Shown one piece after another: positions 41,529 through 50,865 of a stretch of DNA of 64,000 bases; the stretch's first letter is position 1; every line of letters starts with the position of its first letter. This DNA is from Pyruvatibacter mobilis (GTDB taxonomy: Bacteria; Pseudomonadota; Alphaproteobacteria; CGMCC-115125), in assembly GCF_012848855.1 (NCBI RefSeq), contig NZ_CP051630.1:909501-973500 (forward strand), given 5' to 3'. Made by a program: the position numbers and the translations under genes. Under the pieces are notes generated by a model. The model ran no database searches. It was not told the DNA's origin and saw nothing but the letters and a program-made list of their open reading frames with translations.

Positions 41529-42935
41529 TTAGTCCTCTGCCAGTGCCTTGTCTGCGGCGTGCATTTCCGCGAGTTTCCGGCGGATTTCGGCCTGGGCAGC
41601 GTGGTCGATGGGGTAGTTCCAGATCAGTGCGATGGCGGCAGCCAGGAACAGGATCGGCAGCAGCGCGAAGATGAGGCGCAGGCCGTCCAGTGCCTGGGCG
41701 GAGTTCTCCGAGCCCGTCGCCGGGTCGAATCCAACCCACGCCAGCAGCGGGTAAGTCATGCCGACGGAGATCGCCGCGCCCACCTTCGCGGTGGTAGTCA
41801 GCATCGCGTAGAGCAGGGCGGTGCGGTTCTGGCCCGTTTCCAGACGGTCCTTGTCGCACACATCGGCCATCATGGAGCGGAGCAGGAACGGACCCGCCCC
41901 GAAGGCAAAGCCGAGGAAGAAGGTGGCGAACAGCGCCAGCGCGAAATCGCCCGGCCCGGGAATGAGATAGACCAGCTGCGCGACGATGCTCCAGATCAGC
42001 GCCACGCACAGGGCGCGGTGCTTGGACATCCGCTTGGCCAGCCACATCCAGAACGGCATGCCCGCAAAGCCGAGCACGAAATAGCCCAAGAGCATGATCG
42101 AGGAATATTGCGGCAGCTCCCACACGAAGCGGGCAAGGAACAGGTAGCTTGAGCCGATGATGCCGGTGGCCAGCGCCGTGAACATGTCGGCTGCCACGAT
42201 GCGGCCCATGCTCCAGTTGGTGAAGAGGATGCGTAGCCCCTCCTTCAGCTCCAGCGACTGGCCGGTCTTCACCTTGGTCACGTGGTCGGGCACCAGCAGC
42301 ACCGCGGCAATGGCGGTAATCGGCAGGGTGATGATCAGGAACCAGCCCATGGCGCCAACCTTGCCGAAGGCATCAGCGCCCGCGGTGATCTCCAGCACGG
42401 CGGGCAGTCCCAGCACCGACACCATGCCGAGGATGATCGCCACCTCGCGCCAGCCATAGATGCGGTTGCGCTCCGCATAGTCGGCAGACAGTTCAGCGCC
42501 CCAGCTCTGGTGGGCAATGGTCAGCATCGTGTAGCCCACATAGAGCACCAGCATCCATGTCAGCAGATAGGCGCCGCCTGCGCCCACCGGCGGGAAATAG
42601 ATGAAGATGGCGGAGATCAGCAGGATCGGCACCGACAGGGCGATCCAGTGCCGCCGCCGTCCCCAGCGGGTGGGGTAGTGGTCGATGATGACGCCCATGA
42701 TCGGATCGGTGATCACGTCGAAGATGCGGGTGATCATGAACAGGAAGCCGACCAGCGACAGGCCCAACCCCACATCGGTGGCATAGAGCGGTGGCAGATA
42801 GACCGTGATCGGAAGACCCAGCCCCCCCATTGGGAAAGTCAGCGCCGCATAGGCAGCGAGGGGGGTGGTACGCAGGCGGTCGGTCATGCTGGCGGACGCA
42901 CCCTTGGGGGCGCCAGCAGGGGAAGTGTCAGCCAA
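41529..42935 (-). CDS. GPH-type MFS transporter (MelB-like), copy 3
   Basis: A 468-residue twelve-helix transporter of the same GPH group as those at 19980 and 21452, but more diverged: DHYPTRWGRRRHW, AHQSWGAELSADYAERN. I place the start at a TTG (42935) because GGAGG lies just upstream and no ATG is close; an ATG at 42887 would give a shorter N-terminus. Its position upstream of the copper operon is probably coincidental, since a strong hairpin separates them. Confidence 0.9.
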   Translation of the reverse strand: MADTSPAGAPKGASASMTDRLRTTPLAAYAALTFPMGGLGLPITVYLPPLYATDVGLGLSLVGFLFMITRIFDVITDPIMGVIIDHYPTRWGRRRHWIALSVPILLISAIFIYFPPVGAGGAYLLTWMLVLYVGYTMLTIAHQSWGAELSADYAERNRIYGWREVAIILGMVSVLGLPAVLEITAGADAFGKVGAMGWFLIITLPITAIAAVLLVPDHVTKVKTGQSLELKEGLRILFTNWSMGRIVAADMFTALATGIIGSSYLFLARFVWELPQYSSIMLLGYFVLGFAGMPFWMWLAKRMSKHRALCVALIWSIVAQLVYLIPGPGDFALALFATFFLGFAFGAGPFLLRSMMADVCDKDRLETGQNRTALLYAMLTTTAKVGAAISVGMTYPLLAWVGFDPATGSENSAQALDGLRLIFALLPILFLAAAIALIWNYPIDHAAQAEIRRKLAEMHAADKALAED

Positions 42936-43141
42936 TGTTTCCTCCGGCGGCCCCGCCGCCCCTCTGCGAGGGCGTGGTGGATGGGGCCTGAACGTCACTA
43001 GAGATTTTTATCTCCTGCTCGATAGCACGCCGCCCGTGACAGGCGAAAGCACCGGCAGGTTGCACCTTTGCCCTTGCGGTGCCTTGCAGCTTCGCGCCAT
43101 CCTGCCACGAAATGACCGGAAGTCATAAACAGGAGGCGTGG

Positions 43142-43960
43142 ATGGACAGTTTCGACGGCAAGGTGGTGGTGATCACAGGCGGGGCCACGGGCATCGGGTT
43201 CTCCTTCGCCAAGCGGTTCGGGGAGGACGGGGCCAGGCTCGTCATTGCCGGTCGCCGGAAAGACCGGGTCGATGAGGCCGTCGCCGCCCTTGAGGCGCTC
43301 GGCTATCAGGCGGCGGGCGCGGCGTGCGACGTGGCAAAGCGCGGCGACGTGGAGGCGCTGGCTGATTTCGCCTGGTCCACTTTCGGGCAAGCGGACGTGC
43401 TGCTCAATAATGCAGGTGTCAGCCAGACGGCGCGCGGTTCCATCCTGACGCTGGATCTCGGTGAATATGACCGGGTCTATGGCATCAACATCTACGGTAT
43501 GCTGCACGGCATCCAGGTGTTCGGCACCCGCTTCGTGGAGCAGGGCACCCCGGCGGCCATCTACAATGTGGGCTCGGAAAACAGCTTCTTTCCCGCCGTA
43601 CCCGGATCATCCGCCTATATCTCTTCCAAGCATGCGGTGCTCGCCATCACCGAGCAGCTGGCGGAAGACGTGCCGGACTTCATCGACGTGTCGCTGATCA
43701 CGCCCGGCTGGGTCGCGTCTGAAATGACTGACGGCTTCCCCGGCGCCATGGAGACGGACCGCTACACCGCCATCGTCATGCCGCAGCTCAAGGCGGGTCA
43801 TTTCTTCGCGGTGTCCCATGCCTACAACATGGTCCATATCGACAAGCGTCATGATGCCCTGCGCGCAGCCTTTGACACCTATGCGCCGCGCTATGACGGG
43901 GATGATGAATTTGACGTGCGCACGGCCATTGCCAGGGCCATGGCGCGCGCCAAACGCTAG
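43142..43960 (+). CDS. short-chain dehydrogenase/reductase (SDR)
   Basis: A 272-residue SDR: TGGATGIG, LLNNAGVS, and YISSK as the catalytic Tyr/Lys, with Ser in the NVGSENSFF segment. The C-terminal part (DTYAPRYDGDDEFD) is less conserved than in fatty-acid-type SDRs and may shape a bulky substrate pocket. The start MDSFDGK at 43142 has AGGAGG upstream. Divergent from the transporter gene, so linked regulation is possible. Confidence 0.92.
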   Translation: MDSFDGKVVVITGGATGIGFSFAKRFGEDGARLVIAGRRKDRVDEAVAALEALGYQAAGAACDVAKRGDVEALADFAWSTFGQADVLLNNAGVSQTARGSILTLDLGEYDRVYGINIYGMLHGIQVFGTRFVEQGTPAAIYNVGSENSFFPAVPGSSAYISSKHAVLAITEQLAEDVPDFIDVSLITPGWVASEMTDGFPGAMETDRYTAIVMPQLKAGHFFAVSHAYNMVHIDKRHDALRAAFDTYAPRYDGDDEFDVRTAIARAMARAKR

Positions 43961-44067
43961 GACGATGGACGCCTGTGTGGCCGTGGGGCCCGCGGGTTTA
44001 CACCGCCCCTCAAGGGACGCTACATGGGAGCCACTTCCTGCCGCCCCCCAAATCCGGAGCTTTCCCC

Positions 44068-44283
44068 GTGGACCAATCAGAAATCGTGCGCCTTGAAAAT
44101 TACCTGCGGAAGAAGTTCCGGCTCGATCTGCTGGAAGTCCGCCAGCGCCCGACCAAGGATGATTCCGTCGAGGTCTATCTGGTCGATGAGTTCCTGGGCG
44201 TGATCTTCAAGGACGACGAGGACGGCGAAGTCTCCTACGACTTCAACATGGCCATTCTCGGCTTCGACCTCGACAACGACTGA
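44068..44283 (+). CDS. DUF3126 family protein
   Basis: A 71-residue protein beginning with GTG (VDQSEIVRLENYLRKKF) preceded by GGAGC. It contains the DUF3126 pattern: an N-terminal helix, LDLLEVRQRPTKDDSVEVYL, then GVIFKDDEDGEVSYDFNM. This is a very small, highly conserved family found almost only in Alphaproteobacteria; function unknown, probably cytoplasmic. The conservation confirms the short reading frame. Confidence 0.88.
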   Translation: MDQSEIVRLENYLRKKFRLDLLEVRQRPTKDDSVEVYLVDEFLGVIFKDDEDGEVSYDFNMAILGFDLDND

Positions 44284-44342
44284 TCCGGCGTCCGCGACGG
44301 ACGTTGTTCACGACACGCCATGCGGGGCGGCGCGGGATCAGA

Positions 44343-45146
44343 TCATTCCGCGGTTTCGCCCCGCAGCTCTTCCGGCGCCGACACGGATGTGCGCGCCCCC
44401 GATGATGCGTCAGCCTGCGCGTTCCGGCGGAAGCCCGCGACAAGGGCAATGACCCCGTCGTCGATCTCCTTCCAGTCGGCCAGATAGGCCCGCTTGAACC
44501 GGTAGCGCAGCACCACCGTCTCGCTCAGCAGGATTTCGCGCCTGCACCACAACAGCGGTGCATCGCGCGCGCACAGCAGAATGGCCGGCGCGTTGGCCGG
44601 GCCCACACCCACATACATGTCCTGCCCGGCAAAGCCCGTCTCGTTGCGGAAGACGTAGTGGCGCAGGCCGAAGGGACCTTCCTCGCCTTCATGGTTGGTG
44701 ACGGCGGGCAGGTAGATGAGTTCCAGCCGCGGCTGGGCGGCCAGCACGCTGTCGGTTTCGGCGATGCGGATGTGCAGAACCGGTGACATGGGATCTGACC
44801 GGTCGAATTCCGCCCGCTGGCGTTCGGTAAAGGGGTCGAGATCCGGCAGCAGCGCATGCAGGTCCACCCGCTTCTTGGCGCCGCCGGAGCGGGCGGCGGA
44901 AAAGCGGGTGAAATTGGCGGGGATCGACAGGGCCACGTCACCCACCGTCACCTGTACCTCGCGCACCTGGTCGGTCGCTTCCGGTGCCAGGCCCAGCAGT
45001 TCATCGGTGCTGGGGCCCACATAGTACCAGAGGAAGATCGCGGCGAAGGTGATGACGCCGACCGCCACCACCACGGGGATAAGCCATGGCGGCCGCTCGA
45101 CGACTTCGTCCTGGCGCTGGCGGGACTGGTTCTGGGGCCGGGCCAT
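44343..45146 (-). CDS. membrane-anchored hypothetical protein
   Basis: A 267-residue protein with a basic N-terminal cytoplasmic tail, one transmembrane segment (about residues 22-43, LIPVVVAVGVITFAAIFLWYYV) and a large periplasmic domain containing two Cys (LLCARDAPLLWCRRE). This type is common as an uncharacterised conserved protein in alphaproteobacterial genomes. AAGGAC precedes the ATG at 45146. Convergent with the DUF3126 gene. No function assigned. Confidence 0.75.
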   Translation of the reverse strand: MARPQNQSRQRQDEVVERPPWLIPVVVAVGVITFAAIFLWYYVGPSTDELLGLAPEATDQVREVQVTVGDVALSIPANFTRFSAARSGGAKKRVDLHALLPDLDPFTERQRAEFDRSDPMSPVLHIRIAETDSVLAAQPRLELIYLPAVTNHEGEEGPFGLRHYVFRNETGFAGQDMYVGVGPANAPAILLCARDAPLLWCRREILLSETVVLRYRFKRAYLADWKEIDDGVIALVAGFRRNAQADASSGARTSVSAPEELRGETAE

Positions 45147-45500
45147 GGGGGTCCTTTTCGGAATGCCGCGCTCAATGGCGCAAATGGCAGGGTGGGGCAG
45201 GGTGCCGGGTACGGTCAGAGCCCGCAGTCTATCGGATTCGCGTCCCGCACCCTCCCGTGCTGTGATGACGTCCTGATATGGCACGGGCCTGGTTGCCGAA
45301 CTGTGTCACCGCGCAACGGCGGCGGCGTGATTTATGCGCATCGCCCCGGATTTGCTGCCTTTTCAGGCGGTATTGCCCCGAACGGGGCCCATCGCGACTG
45401 GTATGGCGCTTGCCCTTGTCAGACCCGGGAGCCCCGTTTCCGCCGCCGGATGTCCGGTGATGGCGCAGGGGCAGTGAAGGGTCACATCCGGGGTCTGCTC
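45147..45500. other. gene-free stretch between divergent genes
   Basis: About 350 bp between two divergently transcribed membrane-protein genes. No RNA gene, dispersed palindrome or convincing operator was seen. A long open frame crosses it but has no recognisable protein content. Confidence 0.4.
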
Positions 45501-45812
45501 ATGACCGAATTAACAGCCTTCGCCCTGGCGGTTGCCACGGGCATCGTCACGGCGGGTCTTACGTCGAGTTTCTACCGGCTGGTCACCAACCGGCCGCTGA
45601 GCTTCAGCCTGCTTGCCGCCTCGGTGCCGGAAGTGGTCACGGGCGTTGCCACGCTGGTTTTTGCGGGGCCGATGGTCATCATGCGCAACGCCGTGCGGGC
45701 ACGAGTGCTGGAGCAGCGGCCCCTGGTCTGGCTGGCCCTGTCGGCTTCGATCTCGGTCTTCTGGGCCTTCATGTCCGGTGTCTTCGTCATGAGCCTGATC
45801 CTGGCCCGCTGA
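45501..45812 (+). CDS. small membrane protein, function unknown
   Basis: A 103-residue protein with three hydrophobic segments: FALAVATGIVTAGLTSSFYRLV, VTGVATLVFAGPMVIM and WLALSASISVFWAFMSGVFVMSLIL. A small arginine-rich loop (RNAVRARVLEQR) lies between the second and third. I do not recognise a named family with certainty. The ATG at 45501 lacks a strong ribosome-binding site; an in-frame GTG at 45474 is an alternative. Probably inner-membrane. Confidence 0.65.
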   Translation: MTELTAFALAVATGIVTAGLTSSFYRLVTNRPLSFSLLAASVPEVVTGVATLVFAGPMVIMRNAVRARVLEQRPLVWLALSASISVFWAFMSGVFVMSLILAR

Positions 45813-46100
45813 CGCTTCCCGCACCGTTCTCCTCAGAACATGGTCACCTGGCCGCCTGCTGCCCCTGGTAGGGGACGCGGGGACGCCTTTTTGTGCGTTT
45901 TGCCGTGCCCGCCTGCCTCTGTTGCGGCGCAATAAGCCCTGCGCCTCCGCATGGCTGGCATTCCCGAATGAGAATGATCCGGGAATTGTTCAGGATTCAT
46001 AAACCGAGCTTGGGCCGGTTCGAAGCCTGTTCAGTCCAGAAAATCGATATAAATCAATAGATTGGATATTTTGACGCTGGTTTTGACAAGAAGTCATACT

Positions 46101-46129
46101 TTGGTAGGCATATCGGATCGTTATATAAA
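46101..46129 (+). promoter_or_regulatory. candidate sigma-70-type promoter for the small membrane protein
   Basis: TTGGTA and TATAAA separated by 17 bp, in the AT-rich 425-bp gap 45813-46238, about 110 bp upstream of the start at 46239. A second TTGACA lies at about 46084. The gap otherwise holds no gene. Confidence 0.35.
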
Positions 46130-46238
46130 TTCGTAACCACACCCAGGCGCCCTGTCTTGACCCTGTCACAATAGAGACCTACCTACAGGATCAAGTTCAG
46201 TCATTTGATGCGCTGCAGCAGCAGCCGGGAGCCACACC

Positions 46239-46529
46239 ATGCAGAGCCTGATCGGTAACATCCTTGCCGCCATTGCCATGGTTGCGACTGTCGTCCTCTT
46301 CGAGTTCGGCTTCATGGCCCCGGGTGACGCGTTCTTCGTGGTGGGTTTTGTGGTTCTGCTGTTCACGGCAAACCAGCTCATCGCCCGCGAGAACCAGCAG
46401 CTGCGCGATGCCATCGTCAGCATGTTCACCAACCCGGCCTCCTATGCGGGCCGTGGCGCATTCGCTGCCTATGTCGGGTCCACCGCCGTCGGCGCGATCG
46501 TCATCTTCCAGACCCTCGCCTATCTCTAG
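46239..46529 (+). CDS. small two- or three-helix membrane protein
   Basis: A 96-residue protein with hydrophobic segments at about residues 5-24 (IGNILAAIAMVATVVLFEFG), 28-46 and 72-93. A polar central stretch ENQQLRDAIVSMFTNPASYA lies between helices two and three. GGGAG precedes the ATG. It has its own promoter-like region and a strong terminator, so it is a monocistronic unit expressed from an AT-rich control region. Function unknown. Confidence 0.75.
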   Translation: MQSLIGNILAAIAMVATVVLFEFGFMAPGDAFFVVGFVVLLFTANQLIARENQQLRDAIVSMFTNPASYAGRGAFAAYVGSTAVGAIVIFQTLAYL

Positions 46530-46588
46530 GACGGTCTGACACCGGAATTCCTCAAGACGACGCATTCCTCCCTGACGTCTTGATTACT

Positions 46589-46627
46589 GGGCGCTTCTCC
46601 CCTCCTCGGAGAAGCGCCCATTTTTTT
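46589..46627 (+). terminator. strong intrinsic terminator
   Basis: GGGCGCTTCTCC and GGAGAAGCGCCC are perfect 12-bp arms followed by ATTTTTTT, about 60 bp after the small membrane-protein gene. Confidence 0.92.
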
Positions 46628-46680
46628 GCGCCGGTGGCCGGGGTGAGGGGATAATCGAATTTCTCAAGAGACGCCGCAGC

Positions 46681-46709
46681 CCGCCGGCCTGACCGGAGGG
46701 GCCCACTCT
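46681..46709. repeat. degenerate CCGG-type palindrome
   Basis: CCGCCGGCCTGACCGGAGG followed by GGCCCACTC: a decayed copy of the dispersed palindrome with loop CCTGA and a disrupted left stem. No partner palindrome is found nearby, so it looks like a remnant. Confidence 0.6.
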
Positions 46710-46773
46710 AATTTGCGCTTGCGCAAGTACGAAGGGTGGGGATGGCAGTGCTTGCGCCTTGCCCATGGGTCCG

Positions 46774-47865
46774 TCAGGCCAGCTTGTTGGGCTGGGCTGC
46801 AGCGCGGGCCTCGGCGACACGGGTGCGGCGGCGGCGCAGTACGCGGCGGCCGCCGGCCATGCCCAGCCAGCCGAGCACGGCCACGCCCAGCGCCCACACC
46901 CATTCAAGCGCCCAGCGGATCAGGTTGATGGCGCCCTTGAAGGCACGCAGGGACGTCTTGCCGGTGAGCAGGATGACGCCGCGCGTCTTCACGCCCAGGG
47001 TCCTGGTCATGTCGGCGATATTGTCGAGATCATCCGTGTTGCGCACATACTTCATCAGCCGCACGCTCTCCGCGGGGCCGACGGATTTCTGCACGTCGTT
47101 CATCCGCGCCAGCACGGGAAAGATCTCCGCGCTCTTCACATTGTCCGCATAGGCGGTCACTGCGCGCCGGGTGGCATTCGGGTTCGACAGGGACACGTCC
47201 GACAGGGTGCGGCGCAGGGCGGGGAAGTCCACGGCCTTGGAGACCAACCTGCCGAGCTGCTTGGAGAAGGACTTGGTCATGGTGCCGGCCTTCTTCGCCA
47301 CCTTCAGCAGTGACACGCCCACACGGGCGGGCAGGCCGCCGCCGCCGGAGGCAACCGTGCCTGCGGTGACCGCAAGGCCGACGACCGAGAGGCCGAGAAT
47401 GACCTCGCTGTATTCCTCGCCCGCCACGAGCTTCGAGCCTTCCGAGCCGATGTCGCGGATATCACCGATCACGGTCAGGTCCGAGGTCACGGCTCCCGCG
47501 AAGGAGGCGTTGTCGCTGCCCTCGCCTGTGACGAAGCCCTCGAAGAAGCTGCCGGTGTTGCGGATGACGGTGGCGCTGGTGGTCTGCGAGGCGGCAAGCG
47601 CGGCTGCGGCGTCCTCGCCCAGCGGGCGGTCCATATAGACCGCGATTTCGGCGTACATTTCCGCGTCGTCCTGGCGGCCCTCTTCCAGCGCCTCAAGCAC
47701 GCGGGCGTCCAGCTCCTCGGGCGACACGGTGGCGTGCAGCTCCTGCAGGATCAGCGTTTCGGTGGGAATGTCCTCGAGATAGGCGTCAAGAAGCCCCGCC
47801 TCCAGCGCCAGGAACAGGCCGCCGGGAATGACGATCGCCAGGAAAACAACCACGAATGCGCGCAT
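46774..47865 (-). CDS. hypothetical membrane protein with long helical periplasmic part
   Basis: A 363-residue protein. N-terminal hydrophobic segment (AFVVVFLAIVIPGGLFLALE), then an acidic helical stretch, a central Gly/Ala-rich hydrophobic region (ILGLSVVGLAVTAGTVASGGGG), and a C-terminal hydrophobic pair (LIRWALEWVWALGVAVLGWLGM) ending in an Arg-rich tail (RRVLRRRRTR). The start at 47865 has GGAGGGGCGTC directly upstream. No recognised domain; topology suggests an inner-membrane protein with a periplasmic domain. Confidence 0.75.
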   Translation of the reverse strand: MRAFVVVFLAIVIPGGLFLALEAGLLDAYLEDIPTETLILQELHATVSPEELDARVLEALEEGRQDDAEMYAEIAVYMDRPLGEDAAAALAASQTTSATVIRNTGSFFEGFVTGEGSDNASFAGAVTSDLTVIGDIRDIGSEGSKLVAGEEYSEVILGLSVVGLAVTAGTVASGGGGLPARVGVSLLKVAKKAGTMTKSFSKQLGRLVSKAVDFPALRRTLSDVSLSNPNATRRAVTAYADNVKSAEIFPVLARMNDVQKSVGPAESVRLMKYVRNTDDLDNIADMTRTLGVKTRGVILLTGKTSLRAFKGAINLIRWALEWVWALGVAVLGWLGMAGGRRVLRRRRTRVAEARAAAQPNKLA

Positions 47866-48011
47866 GACGCCCCTCCAGACATTCAAACAATGTCATGGCC
47901 CCTACAGTTCCCAAGGGTGCGGGATCGGGCGGCGCGATGCAATGGAGCGGGCGGCAACAGGCTTAATTTGCGTCCGGCCTGTGTCCTTTTGGCGGGTAAG
48001 TGGGGGCAGGC

Positions 48012-48443
48012 TCAGCCCTTCATCTTCTCCAGCATGGCGCCCATCGCCGCGTGGACGGCGTTCACCGCCTGAAGCGGGCGGATCATCACGCGGAATTCGG
48101 TGATCTTGCCCTCGTCATTGCAGGTGATGATGTCCACGCCGTTCACATATTTGCCGTTCATCTCGGTTTCGAACTCGAGCACGGCGTGGTTCCCGGCGAG
48201 GACTTCCTTGGTGTATTTGAACTTGCCTGCGTTCTCCGCCGGCGTGTCAACGCCCGGTGCGCCCTGACCGCCCAGCGTGCCGCCCGCCGCCGTCAGATAG
48301 GCAATGGTGATGTCGCGGCCCACCTGCGGGGTAAACACCACGGGCGACAGGAACACGCAGTCCTCGGCGATCAGCTCTTCAAGGGCGCCCGGCTTCTTGC
48401 GGAAGATGTAGTCGTGCCAGCCGTCAATGCATTTCTCGATCAT
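48012..48443 (-). CDS. NTF2-like (SnoaL/nuclear transport factor 2 family) protein
   Basis: A 143-residue single-domain cone-fold protein: KCIDGWHDYIFRKKPGALEELIAEDCVFLSPV, then EFETEMNGKYVNGVDIITCNDEGKITEFRVMI. The pattern fits ketosteroid-isomerase-like or SnoaL-type members with unknown small-molecule ligands. Cytoplasmic. It follows phoX on the same strand by 123 bp. Confidence 0.85.
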   Translation of the reverse strand: MIEKCIDGWHDYIFRKKPGALEELIAEDCVFLSPVVFTPQVGRDITIAYLTAAGGTLGGQGAPGVDTPAENAGKFKYTKEVLAGNHAVLEFETEMNGKYVNGVDIITCNDEGKITEFRVMIRPLQAVNAVHAAMGAMLEKMKG

Positions 48444-48566
48444 GGTCGTGTCCCCGCTTTGAGTGCATTGCTGGCGACACTAGCGAATTGGCAGGCGGCG
48501 GGAAGGTCCAATTTCTTCCCGCCGCGTGTTCAGGAATGAACAGACCATTCGGCCCGCGCTGTTCGA

Positions 48567-50672
48567 TCAGCCGATCGGCCCGCCGCCTTCCTTCCGGATC
48601 GCCACCACAGACGGCCGGGGCGGGGTGGCCTCGTTGAAGTCCGGCCAGCGGGTCATAGGGTCTTCGAAGTCGGACGCGCGGGCGTGCTCGTCAAAGGCCA
48701 GCGCGCCATCGGTGCCGGGGTGCTGCACGGCAACGAACAGCGTGTCGCCGGTGGGCGTGAAACAGGGGCCGCACATCTCGGCGCCAGCCGGCACGCGGTA
48801 GAACATGGCGCTGATGCCCCGGTCCTCGCCCTCGGTGCCGACGCACCACACGCCATCCGCGGAGCCCGAGATCTGTGCCCAGCCGCCGCCCTGGTCGGTG
48901 GTCACCCACAGGCGGCCGGAGGGGTCCACGGCCAGGTTGTCCGGGCAGGCGAACCAGCCATTGGCGCTGGTCCCTTCGGCGAATTGCGCGCCCGTCACCG
49001 GCACGGACGGGTCGCCGCCCTTCACCAGAATGTCCCAGCTGAAGCTGTCCGCTGCGTGGTCGCCGTCCGGAGGGGTCATTTCCACGATCAGGCCCCAGTA
49101 ATTGGGCGCGCGGTCATGCACCGCGTCCCGCTGCGCGGGTCCGCGCTTGGAATTGTTGGTGAGCGCCACATAGACCTTGCCGGTCTTCGGGTTGGGTTCC
49201 ACGTCCTCCGGCCGGTCCATCGGCGTGGCCCCCAGCAGGTCGGCGGCGCGGCGGGTTTCGATCATCACGTCGGCCTGGCTGTCGAACCCGTTTTCTGCCG
49301 TCAGCGGTCCGGTCCCGTGCACCAGCGGCATCCAGGTGACGGTGCCGTCCTCGCTGAACTTCGCGACGCTCAGCACGCCTGTGTCGAGCAGGCCGAAATT
49401 CGCCGCGCGGTCGGTCTCGTTCACCGTGCCGTCGGTGACGAAGCGGTAGAGATAATCGAACCGCTGGTCATCACCCATATAGATGACCAGGCGGCCATCC
49501 CTGTTGGTGATGCTTTCCGCACCTTCATGTTTGAAGCGGCCCAGCGCCGTACGCTTCACGGGTGTTGATGTCGGGTCCAGCGGATCGACTTCCACCACCC
49601 AGCCGAAACGGTTGGCCTCGTTGGGCTCCTTGTTGATGTCGAAGCGGTCCACATGGCGGCCCCAGTCATAGCCGCCGCCCATGGCCACGCCGTAGCGGCA
49701 ATAGTTCCGCGCCTCGGGGTGAGTTGCGTCACCGGCGGCGCATGCGGCTTCAAGGTCGCCCGCCGTCCGCCAGAGCCGGTCGCTGTCGTCCAGCTTGCCG
49801 CGGAAATAGAAGTGGAAGTTCTCTTCCGCCATCAGGTAGCTGTTGTAAGGCGTGATGCCGCCGGCGCAATTGTTCAGGGTACCGATCACCCGCGTGCCCG
49901 CCGGGTCAGCGCTTGTCTGCATGCGGGGATGTCCGGCTGCGGGGCCTGAGATATCCATCGCGGTCGAGCGGGCGGTGATGCGGCGGTTATAGGTGCTGTC
50001 CTGTACCGTGACCCAGCGGCCGTCACTCTGCTGCGCGATTTCGATGATGGTGCCGCCATGGGCCGCCATTTCGGTTTCGGCCAGTTCCTTCGGGCTGTTG
50101 AAGCGCAGGTCATAGGGGAACATGACGCTGCGGGAGGTGAACTCGTGGTTCACGCACAGCAGCCCGCGTGTGCCCGCCTCATTGAGCGGCACGAAGCCGA
50201 GGAAATCATTGTTGTAGCCGAACTGCTTTTCCTGCGCGTCCGGGTCCGCCTTGCCGGGAACGAAGGCGGGCGCATCCGCCGTCACCGGGTCGCCCCAGCG
50301 GATCAGGATGTCGGCCTCATAGCCCGGTGCCACCACATGGTCCTTTGAGACGCCGTGGCTGATTTCGGGAAAGCGGGCGAGCGAGCCGGGTTGGTAGGTG
50401 GATGCCTTGATGTCCTGTGCGGCGTTGGCTGCCGGATCGCTTGCTACCTTGTCGGTTTCATCGTCGCCGCAGGCTGCCAGCAGGGAGGCGGGGGCGATCG
50501 CAAGTGCCGCATAGGCGGTGGTGCCCATGGCCCCCTTGAGGAAGCCCCGGCGGCCCATGCGGGCGGCGGCCACTTCGCCGAAGGTGGCTTCGGTAGCGGG
50601 GCTCGACCGCACGTCTTCGGTCGGCTCCAGGGCAACACCGCAATTGGGATCGGTCCGGTCCGGATAGGACAT
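48567..50672 (-). CDS. phoX: PhoX family alkaline phosphatase (DUF839)
   Basis: A 701-residue Tat-exported phosphatase. Twin-arginine motif GRRGFLKG (Arg41-42), a hydrophobic stretch and a lipobox-like LLAAC (Cys68). The mature chain contains PhoX signatures: LLCVNHEFTS, GGTIIEI, LNNCAGGITPYNSYLMAEEN, YCRYGVAMGGGYDWGRH, HEGAE, PEDVEPNPKTGKVYVALTNN. PhoX enzymes use calcium and iron to release phosphate from organic esters when phosphate is scarce. AAGGAG precedes the ATG. A PHO-box-like direct repeat lies 69 bp upstream. Confidence 0.96.
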   Translation of the reverse strand: MSYPDRTDPNCGVALEPTEDVRSSPATEATFGEVAAARMGRRGFLKGAMGTTAYAALAIAPASLLAACGDDETDKVASDPAANAAQDIKASTYQPGSLARFPEISHGVSKDHVVAPGYEADILIRWGDPVTADAPAFVPGKADPDAQEKQFGYNNDFLGFVPLNEAGTRGLLCVNHEFTSRSVMFPYDLRFNSPKELAETEMAAHGGTIIEIAQQSDGRWVTVQDSTYNRRITARSTAMDISGPAAGHPRMQTSADPAGTRVIGTLNNCAGGITPYNSYLMAEENFHFYFRGKLDDSDRLWRTAGDLEAACAAGDATHPEARNYCRYGVAMGGGYDWGRHVDRFDINKEPNEANRFGWVVEVDPLDPTSTPVKRTALGRFKHEGAESITNRDGRLVIYMGDDQRFDYLYRFVTDGTVNETDRAANFGLLDTGVLSVAKFSEDGTVTWMPLVHGTGPLTAENGFDSQADVMIETRRAADLLGATPMDRPEDVEPNPKTGKVYVALTNNSKRGPAQRDAVHDRAPNYWGLIVEMTPPDGDHAADSFSWDILVKGGDPSVPVTGAQFAEGTSANGWFACPDNLAVDPSGRLWVTTDQGGGWAQISGSADGVWCVGTEGEDRGISAMFYRVPAGAEMCGPCFTPTGDTLFVAVQHPGTDGALAFDEHARASDFEDPMTRWPDFNEATPPRPSVVAIRKEGGGPIG

Positions 50673-50740
50673 CAGGGTACTCCTTCGCTCGCACGCGACA
50701 GGTCAGGGGAGGGATTTGCCGCAGACGGTAAGGGTGGCAG

Positions 50741-50758
50741 ATGACGCATCCATGACGC
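50741..50758 (-). promoter_or_regulatory. PHO-box-like direct repeat upstream of phoX
   Basis: On the minus strand GCGTCAT-GGAT-GCGTCAT forms a 7-4-7 direct repeat. The PhoB box consensus in alphaproteobacteria is CTGTCAT-N4-CTGTCAT; the last five bases of each half match. A perfect CTGTCAT half-site occurs on the other strand at 50786-50792, towards the divergent gamma carbonic anhydrase gene. The position relative to phoX fits PhoB activation under phosphate limitation. Confidence 0.6.
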
Positions 50759-50865
50759 AGCGGGGTTTGCCGCTTCCATGACGGCCTGTCATGGGGGCGG
50801 GGGACGTGGCAAACTTACAGGGATTCACGCTTTCCCCAATTGCACAATCAACAAGAGGAAACCCC

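Noticed and set aside
44856-45812. 318-codon frame as one protein
   Set aside because: Its first half is antisense to the membrane-anchored hypothetical and has no protein-like pattern; only the last 103 residues (from 45501) look real.
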